11,281 nt of DNA. It comes from Candidatus Pelagibacterales bacterium. GTDB taxonomy: Bacteria > Pseudomonadota > Alphaproteobacteria > Pelagibacterales > AG-422-B15. The translations under genes were made by a program, and so were the position numbers. Under the pieces are notes generated by a model, which was not told the DNA's origin, ran no database searches, and saw nothing but the letters and a program-made list of their open reading frames with translations. The stretch is from contig JADHQX010000033.1 in the NCBI GenBank assembly GCA_016777745.1, positions 1 through 11,281 on the forward strand. Reading direction: 5' to 3'. Of this stretch, positions 7,261-11,281 are shown piece after piece (position 1 is the stretch's first letter; each line of letters opens with the position of its first letter).

Positions 7261-8352
7261 TGACACCTAAAGAATTAATTGAAGAAAATATAGTAATCAT
7301 AAAAAATAATTATGATTTACTAAGGAGGGGAGTTTGACTTCTTTGCTTTAAGGGAGGAGTTAAAACAACTAAAAATTAAAAGTGAAAACCCTGATATTTG
7401 GAAAGATAATAATGCGAAACCAATATTCCAAAAGTTAAAAAATATAGAAAATAAAATTAAAGATTTTGATTTTATTAAGGAAAATCTTGAATACATTGAA
7501 GATTTTTTTAAAATTGCAGTTAAAGAAACTAATGAAGAGTATATTGACCAACTTTTAGTCGAAACATCAAAACTTCTCGATATTTCAAATAAATCAAGAT
7601 TAGAAAATTTAATGAGTGAAAACGCAGATCCCAACAATATTTTTCTTGAAATTCATGCGGGAGCTGGTGGAACTGAAAGCCAAGATTGGGCTGAAATGCT
7701 TACTAGAATGTATATAAGATGGGCTGAAAAAAAAGAAGCCAAAGTATTACTTTTACAGGAAACCAGAGGAGAGGAAGCAGGTATAAAATCAACAACAATT
7801 AAAATTGAAAAAGAGTATGCTTATGGATGGTTAAAAAGAGAAAGTGGCATACACAGATTAGTTAGAATTTCCCCTTTTGATAGTAACAAAAGAAGACATA
7901 CAAGTTTTGCAAGTGTTTGGGTTTACCCTGAAATAGATGATAAAATTGAAATTGAAATACAAGAATCAGACCTGAGAATTGATACATATAGAGCTTCAGG
8001 AGCTGGTGGACAGCATGTTAATACTACAGATAGTGCAGTTAGAATTAAACATATCCCTACCGACATTGTTGTGCAATGTCAGAATGACAGATCCCAACAT
8101 AAGAATAAAGCGTATGCAATGAATATGTTAAAATCTAGAATATATGAATACGAGTTACAAAAGAAAAAAGAAAAAGAAAATGTAATTAATGATCAAAAAC
8201 AACAAATTGGATGGGGGAGTCAAATAAGATCTTATGTATTACATCCATATAAATTAATTAAGGATTTAAGAACAAATCATGAGTTATCTAATGTGAATGA
8301 TGTTCTAGATGGAGAAATTGATGGTTTTTTAGAAAAATCACTTTCTCTATAA
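7260..8352 (+). CDS. prfB: Peptide chain release factor 2, expressed by programmed +1 frameshift
   Basis: Releases finished proteins at UGA and UAA codons. Codons 1-25 run from the ATG at 7260 (overlapping the mrcA stop) to GTT at 7332-7334, followed by an in-frame TGA at 7335-7337. Skipping base 7335 continues the gene with GAC at 7336 for 338 more residues, 363 in total (E. coli RF2 has 365). The join reads LLRRGV then DFFALREEL, a normal RF2 N-terminal helical region. The stop-recognition tripeptide SPF is at 204-206 and the catalytic GGQ at 249-251, each one residue from its E. coli position; Ala245 matches E. coli residue 246 in its common Ala form. Annotating without the shift would start falsely at 7612 and lose 117 residues. 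No Shine-Dalgarno at useful distance; coupled to mrcA. Expression should be autoregulated: scarce RF2 raises frameshifting. Confidence 0.96.
7323..7338 (+). promoter_or_regulatory. RF2 programmed +1 frameshift site with GTT slip codon
   Basis: The zero-frame reading is AGG AGG GGA GTT TGA C. AGGAGG (7323-7328) perfectly matches the anti-Shine-Dalgarno sequence of 16S rRNA and is followed by one spacer codon, the slip codon GTT (7332-7334), then TGA and C. The E. coli site has the same geometry (AGGGGG, one codon, CTT, TGA, C). The element is in the expected place, codons 22-26. The difference is GTT where the slip codon is normally CTT: peptidyl-tRNA(Val) moving onto TTT would have a mismatch at the first codon position, where tRNA(Leu) would keep a G-U pair. 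The role is secure from the uninterrupted RF2 reading on both sides; efficiency is unknown. Confidence 0.93.
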
Positions 8353-8356
8353 TGTA

Positions 8357-9598
8357 TTATCTTTTAATTCTTAAAATTCCAAAATTCTTTTTACCAACAC
8401 TGATTTTAATTTCTGATAATTTAGAGTAAACTTTAAGAGATAAATCTTGTGAGATAAAAATTTCATCATTTACCTTTATACCTTTAGATTTAATTAATCT
8501 TTTAGTATCACCTCTGCTTTTGCTTAAATTAAGTTTTTCAACTGCATCTAAAATTAAAAAATTCGAACCTTCTATTTCAGAAAATTTAACATCAAATGAA
8601 GGAATCCTCTCATCAAGAGTTTTTTTAGTAAAGATATTATTTGCGATTTCTTCTGCTTCATGCGCAGACTCTAAGCCCCTAGTTATTTTTGTTACCTCAA
8701 ATGCAAGAATTTTTTTTGCTTCATTAATCTCTTGACCTTTTAATTGTGATAATTTTTCGATTTCATTTAAACTTACTTTTGTAAATAATTTTAAAAATTT
8801 AGTAGTATTTTCATCTTCAATATTTCTCCAAAATTGATAGAAATCAAAATTACTTAGTTTTGACTCATCTAACCAGATTGCACCTTTTGCAGTTTTGCCC
8901 ATTTTTGAGCCATCAGCATTTGTTATTAATGGAGAGGTAAGTGCGAACACTTTTTCATTAAGCATTTTTCTTACTAAATCTATGCCATTAATAATATTGC
9001 CCCATTGATCAGAGCCACCCATCTGCAGAACACAATTATAATTTTTCTTTAGATGATAAAAATCATATGACTGGAGGAGCATATAATTAAATTCTAAAAA
9101 TGTAAGAGGCTGCTCTCTATCTAATCTGTTTTTTACTGACTCATATGTTAGCATTTTATTAATACTTAATTTAGAACCTATATCTCTTAAAAAACTAATA
9201 TAATTTAAATTTGCTAACCAATCGTAATTGTTAATTATTGAACCATTCTTATTTAAATCAATAAAGTTATTAAAAGTTTTCTTTATTTTTTCTATATTTT
9301 TAGAAATTTCATCTGGTGTCATAATTTTTCTTGTACTATCTTTTCCTGATGGGTCGCCTACTAATGTGGTGCCACCACCAACTAAAGCAATTGTTTTGTG
9401 ATCAAATTCATCTAACCAATTAAGGAGCATTAACTGAACTAAACTTCCAATGTGGAGACTATCACTAGTTATATCAAAACCAATATAGGCAGTTATTTTT
9501 TTTTTAGATATTAAATTATCTAAATTATCAATGTCGCTTGATTGATAAATAAAACCACGAGAGTTGATTTCTCTCAAAAAATCTGACTTGTATTTCAT
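8357..9598 (-). CDS. tyrS: Tyrosyl-tRNA synthetase
   Basis: Charges tRNA(Tyr) with tyrosine in the cytoplasm. It has 413 residues, the normal bacterial TyrS size. The class I catalytic domain shows AYIGFDITSDSLHIGS at 37-52 with the HIGH-motif variant HIGS at 49-52, ALVGGGT at 71-77, the tyrosine-binding LQSYDFYHL at 175-183 and QMGGSDQWGNI at 192-202, and the KMSKS-loop variant KMGKT at 232-236, usual for TyrS. The C-terminal S4-type RNA-binding domain begins around 350 and includes SKSRGDTKRLIKSKGIKVND at 359-378. The start is 12 bases after the hydrolase stop with no Shine-Dalgarno, suggesting co-transcription with that gene. The stop is only 4 bases from the convergent prfB stop, with no obvious terminator between them. 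Confidence 0.97.
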   Translation of the reverse strand: MKYKSDFLREINSRGFIYQSSDIDNLDNLISKKKITAYIGFDITSDSLHIGSLVQLMLLNWLDEFDHKTIALVGGGTTLVGDPSGKDSTRKIMTPDEISKNIEKIKKTFNNFIDLNKNGSIINNYDWLANLNYISFLRDIGSKLSINKMLTYESVKNRLDREQPLTFLEFNYMLLQSYDFYHLKKNYNCVLQMGGSDQWGNIINGIDLVRKMLNEKVFALTSPLITNADGSKMGKTAKGAIWLDESKLSNFDFYQFWRNIEDENTTKFLKLFTKVSLNEIEKLSQLKGQEINEAKKILAFEVTKITRGLESAHEAEEIANNIFTKKTLDERIPSFDVKFSEIEGSNFLILDAVEKLNLSKSRGDTKRLIKSKGIKVNDEIFISQDLSLKVYSKLSEIKISVGKKNFGILRIKR

Positions 9599-9610
9599 AT
9601 ATTTATTTAA

Positions 9611-10252
9611 TTAAGATTTTAGACTATCTTTAATGTAGCTTTCAACAATATTGCTGAATTCTTCAGTATAATTTTCGTAAAAATGATCTGCACCTTTTAT
9701 GGGTTTAAATTTGATATCAACTTTTTTTTGTTTTTGTAATTTTTCTGCCAATATCTTTGAAGAGTCAAAAGAAGCAATATTATCTTTATCTCCATGTACA
9801 ATTAGTCCTGAAGATGGACATGGAGCGAGAAAACTAAAATCTCTAAGATTTGCAGGGGGTGAAATATTAACAAAACCATTTATTTCAGGTCTTCGCATTA
9901 GTAATTGCATTGCAACCCAAGCACCAAATGAAAAGCCTGCGACCCAACATATCTTTGAGTTCGTATTATATTGTTGCAGCCAGTCTAATACACTGGCAGC
10001 ATCACTCAGCTCTCCCTCGCCGTCATCGTAAACTCCCTGACTTTTCCCAACTCCTCTAAAGTTGAACCTTATTGCTGAAAAGCCATTTTTAATAAATAAT
10101 TTATAGAGTTTAAAAACAATTTTAGTGTTCATAGTCCCTCCTCTGGAAGGGTCTGGATGAAGAATAAGAACTATTGGGGATTGATCATTATTATTGTGTG
10201 TGTATTTTGCTTCTATTTTACCCTCTGGACCTGGAATTAATAAATCAACCAT
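9611..10252 (-). CDS. Alpha/beta hydrolase of the COG2945 type, substrate unknown
   Basis: A 213-residue cytoplasmic serine hydrolase; no signal peptide or membrane segment is visible. The fold signatures are VLILHPDPSRGGTMN at 28-42 (oxyanion region), FNFRGVGKSQG at 63-73, the nucleophile elbow GFSFG at 106-110 with Ser108, HGDKD at 153-157 with the likely acid Asp155 or Asp157, and GADHFYEN at 187-194 with His190. Motifs such as RFNFRGVG, GEGELSDAA, WVAGFSFGAW and CPSSGLIVHGDKD are characteristic of a widespread small alpha/beta hydrolase family common in proteobacteria, including alphaproteobacteria. I know of no established substrate; esterase or thioesterase activity is only a guess from the fold. 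It lies 12 bases upstream of tyrS and diverges from mnmA. The ATG has no Shine-Dalgarno; the family usually starts with a similar short strand, which supports this start. Confidence 0.88.
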   Translation of the reverse strand: MVDLLIPGPEGKIEAKYTHNNNDQSPIVLILHPDPSRGGTMNTKIVFKLYKLFIKNGFSAIRFNFRGVGKSQGVYDDGEGELSDAASVLDWLQQYNTNSKICWVAGFSFGAWVAMQLLMRRPEINGFVNISPPANLRDFSFLAPCPSSGLIVHGDKDNIASFDSSKILAEKLQKQKKVDIKFKPIKGADHFYENYTEEFSNIVESYIKDSLKS

Positions 10253-10264
10253 TATGTTAAAGCT

Positions 10265-10291
10265 ATTATTGAAGTAATAAGACTTTGTAAA
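10265..10291 (-). promoter_or_regulatory. Candidate promoter of the hydrolase-tyrS unit
   Basis: On the minus strand TTTACA (10291-10286, five of six to TTGACA) is followed after 15 bases by AATAAT (10270-10265, five of six to TATAAT). The 15-base spacing is short; with 17 bases the -10 would be the poorer TAATAG. Transcription would start only a few bases before the ATG at 10252. Random AT-rich DNA often yields such matches, so this is tentative. Confidence 0.3.
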
Positions 10292-10297
10292 TATATA
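10269..10297 (+). promoter_or_regulatory. Candidate promoter of mnmA
   Basis: TTGAAG (10269-10274), a 17-base gap and TATATA (10292-10297) form a sigma70-like arrangement, four of six matches in each box. The start point would fall around 10303-10305, leaving a leader of about five bases before the mnmA ATG at 10309, effectively leaderless. It overlaps the candidate hydrolase promoter on the other strand. The weak matches and AT-rich background keep this tentative. Confidence 0.35.
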
Positions 10298-10308
10298 GAT
10301 ATAAAAAT

Positions 10309-11281
10309 ATGAACTCTCTAGGTTTTAATAAAAAAGAAAAAGACACTAAAGTAATTGTAGCAATGTCTGGCGGTGTGGATAGCTCTGTCGCGGCAGTTAA
10401 GTTAAAAATGGAAGGATACGATGTTACGGGAGTAACTCTTAGGTTGTATAATCAACCTAATTCGTCAAAATCAAAATCTTGTTGTGCTGGAATAGATATT
10501 AATGATGCAAAAAAAGTTGCCAAACAGTATGATTTTCCTCATAAAGTTTTTGATTATCAAGATAAATTTTTTAATGGAGTTATTAGTAATTTTGTTGACT
10601 CTTATGCAAATGGTGAAACTCCTGTTCCCTGTATACAGTGTAATCAAACTGTAAAATTTTCTGATTTACTAGAGGAATCAAAAAAACTAAAAGCTGATGC
10701 TCTCATTACAGGGCATTATGCAATAAGAAAGGGAGGACTAAAAGAATCAAAACTTTTTAAAGCAAAAGATAAAACAAAAGATCAGAGTTATTTTTTGTTT
10801 GCGACTCTTCAAGATCAATTAGATTATGTTCGTTTCCCTCTTGGTAATTATTTTAAATCAGAAATAAGACAAATGGCAGATGATTATAATTTAATTGTTA
10901 GTGATAAACCAGATAGCCAAGATATATGTTTTGTATCATCTGACTCTTACAGGGATTTAATAAACAAGATTCAACCAGATATAAACAAAGAAGGTAATAT
11001 ATTTGACATAAATGGAAATATTATTGGGAATCATAAAGGAATTGCTAATTATACCGTAGGTCAAAGAAAAGGTGTTGGTGTTAGCGGTCAAAATCAGCCC
11101 CTCTATGTGAAGGAAGTGAATAAAGATCAAAACTATATTGTTCTTTCTCCATTGGAAAATCTTCAAAAAAATAAAATTTTTTTTAAAAATATAAATTTAC
11201 TAGATAAAGAAATTGTAAATCAAGAGCTTGAGTGCTCAGCAAAAATAAGATCAACTCAAAATGAAATATCAGGCAAACTAA
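10309..11281 (+). CDS. mnmA: tRNA-specific 2-thiouridylase MnmA, C-terminus beyond the window
   Basis: Thiolates U34 of tRNA for Lys, Glu and Gln using ATP and sulfur relayed from a cysteine desulfurase. The window holds 324 codons and no stop; the family usually has 360-390 residues, so only the end is missing. The ATP-pyrophosphatase loop SGGVDSSV is at 20-27, SCCAGIDINDA at 57-67, catalytic Cys111 in PCIQCNQTVKF at 107-117, TGHYA at 134-138, the persulfide Cys207 in SQDICFV at 203-209, and NYTVGQRKGVG at 247-257. Both cysteines of the thiolation mechanism are present. The ATG at 10309 is well supported: an in-frame TAA lies at 10288-10290 and the next ATG (codon 19) abuts the nucleotide loop. 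There is no Shine-Dalgarno in the 18 bases between the upstream stop and the ATG. Confidence 0.97.
   Translation, partial: MNSLGFNKKEKDTKVIVAMSGGVDSSVAAVKLKMEGYDVTGVTLRLYNQPNSSKSKSCCAGIDINDAKKVAKQYDFPHKVFDYQDKFFNGVISNFVDSYANGETPVPCIQCNQTVKFSDLLEESKKLKADALITGHYAIRKGGLKESKLFKAKDKTKDQSYFLFATLQDQLDYVRFPLGNYFKSEIRQMADDYNLIVSDKPDSQDICFVSSDSYRDLINKIQPDINKEGNIFDINGNIIGNHKGIANYTVGQRKGVGVSGQNQPLYVKEVNKDQNYIVLSPLENLQKNKIFFKNINLLDKEIVNQELECSAKIRSTQNEISGKL

Noticed and set aside
7335..7337. TGA in prfB as a pseudogene mutation or sequencing error
   Set aside because: It falls exactly at the known RF2 recoding position with a perfectly spaced AGGAGG and a following C, and the rest of the gene is intact.
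7351..7359. Second Shine-Dalgarno-like run AGGGAGGAG in prfB, possible internal start
   Set aside because: No ATG, GTG or TTG lies at usable distance downstream; the bases simply encode Arg-Glu-Glu of RF2.
7320..7637. Minus-strand 105-codon reading frame over the prfB N-terminal region
   Set aside because: Antisense shadow of prfB codons; Ser/Phe/Leu-rich composition is typical of reverse-complemented Lys/Glu/Asn codons.
7612..8352. A stand-alone 246-residue release-factor-like gene starting at ATG 7612
   Set aside because: RF2 homology continues in the same frame upstream to 7336 and joins the ATG at 7260 through the frameshift site; length and SPF/GGQ positions then match full RF2. ATG 7612 is an internal methionine.
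8349..8360. Perfect small inverted repeat ATAAT-GT-ATTAT spanning the prfB and tyrS stop codons, considered as a bidirectional terminator
   Set aside because: A five-base all-AT stem with a two-base loop is too weak and no clear U-tract follows; symmetry of facing TAA stops explains most of it.
8520..8735. Plus-strand 71-codon reading frame within tyrS
   Set aside because: Antisense shadow of the TyrS C-terminal region, with no recognisable domain or start signal.
9699..10031. Plus-strand 110-codon reading frame within the hydrolase gene
   Set aside because: Antisense to conserved hydrolase motifs (GFSFG, HGDKD); no homology recognised.
10957..11166. Minus-strand 69-codon reading frame within mnmA
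   Set aside because: Antisense to the well-conserved MnmA region containing NYTVGQRKG.

Overview
The window is an AT-rich, almost fully coding piece of core bacterial chromosome. It most resembles a streamlined marine alphaproteobacterium of the SAR11/Pelagibacterales kind, or a similarly AT-rich relative. That placement is inferred, without database support, from Lys/Asn/Ile-rich proteins, spacers of a few bases, an RNase E ending in a GWW tail, a two-domain ~350-residue dCTP deaminase of the alphaproteobacterial type, a COG2945-type hydrolase, and the order rne / mrcA / prfB with M48 protease, aroQ and accB on the other arm.

Left arm, bases 1-4781, minus strand: one tightly packed gene string reads rne (RNase E), M48 peptidase, dcd-like deaminase, aroQ (type II dehydroquinase), accB (only its first 31 codons lie in the window). 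Junctions are a 26-base overlap, a 3-base gap, a 9-base gap and a 1-base TAATG overlap, so it is probably one operon read from the 130-base divergent spacer at 4782-4911. The functions are unrelated (RNA decay, envelope proteolysis, dUTP/dTTP supply, aromatic synthesis, fatty-acid synthesis).

Centre, 4912-8352, plus strand: mrcA (bifunctional PBP1A) is joined by a TAATG overlap to prfB (release factor 2). prfB is interrupted at codon 26 by an in-frame TGA and needs a programmed +1 frameshift. The stimulatory element is an exact AGGAGG placed as in the classic RF2 site, but the slip codon is GTT instead of the usual CTT. This is the most interesting observation here. A caller that ignores the shift would report only the last 246 of 363 residues.

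Right arm, 8357-11281: tyrS and a COG2945-type alpha/beta hydrolase run on the minus strand, tyrS ending 4 bases from prfB. mnmA (tRNA 2-thiouridylase) diverges from the hydrolase across a 56-base spacer and runs off the right edge after 324 codons.

I see no rRNA or tRNA gene, CRISPR array, insertion sequence, prophage, toxin-antitoxin pair or defence island, and no gene-free stretch above 130 bases. Apart from the unusual RF2 recoding site I found no evidence of a novel multi-gene system.
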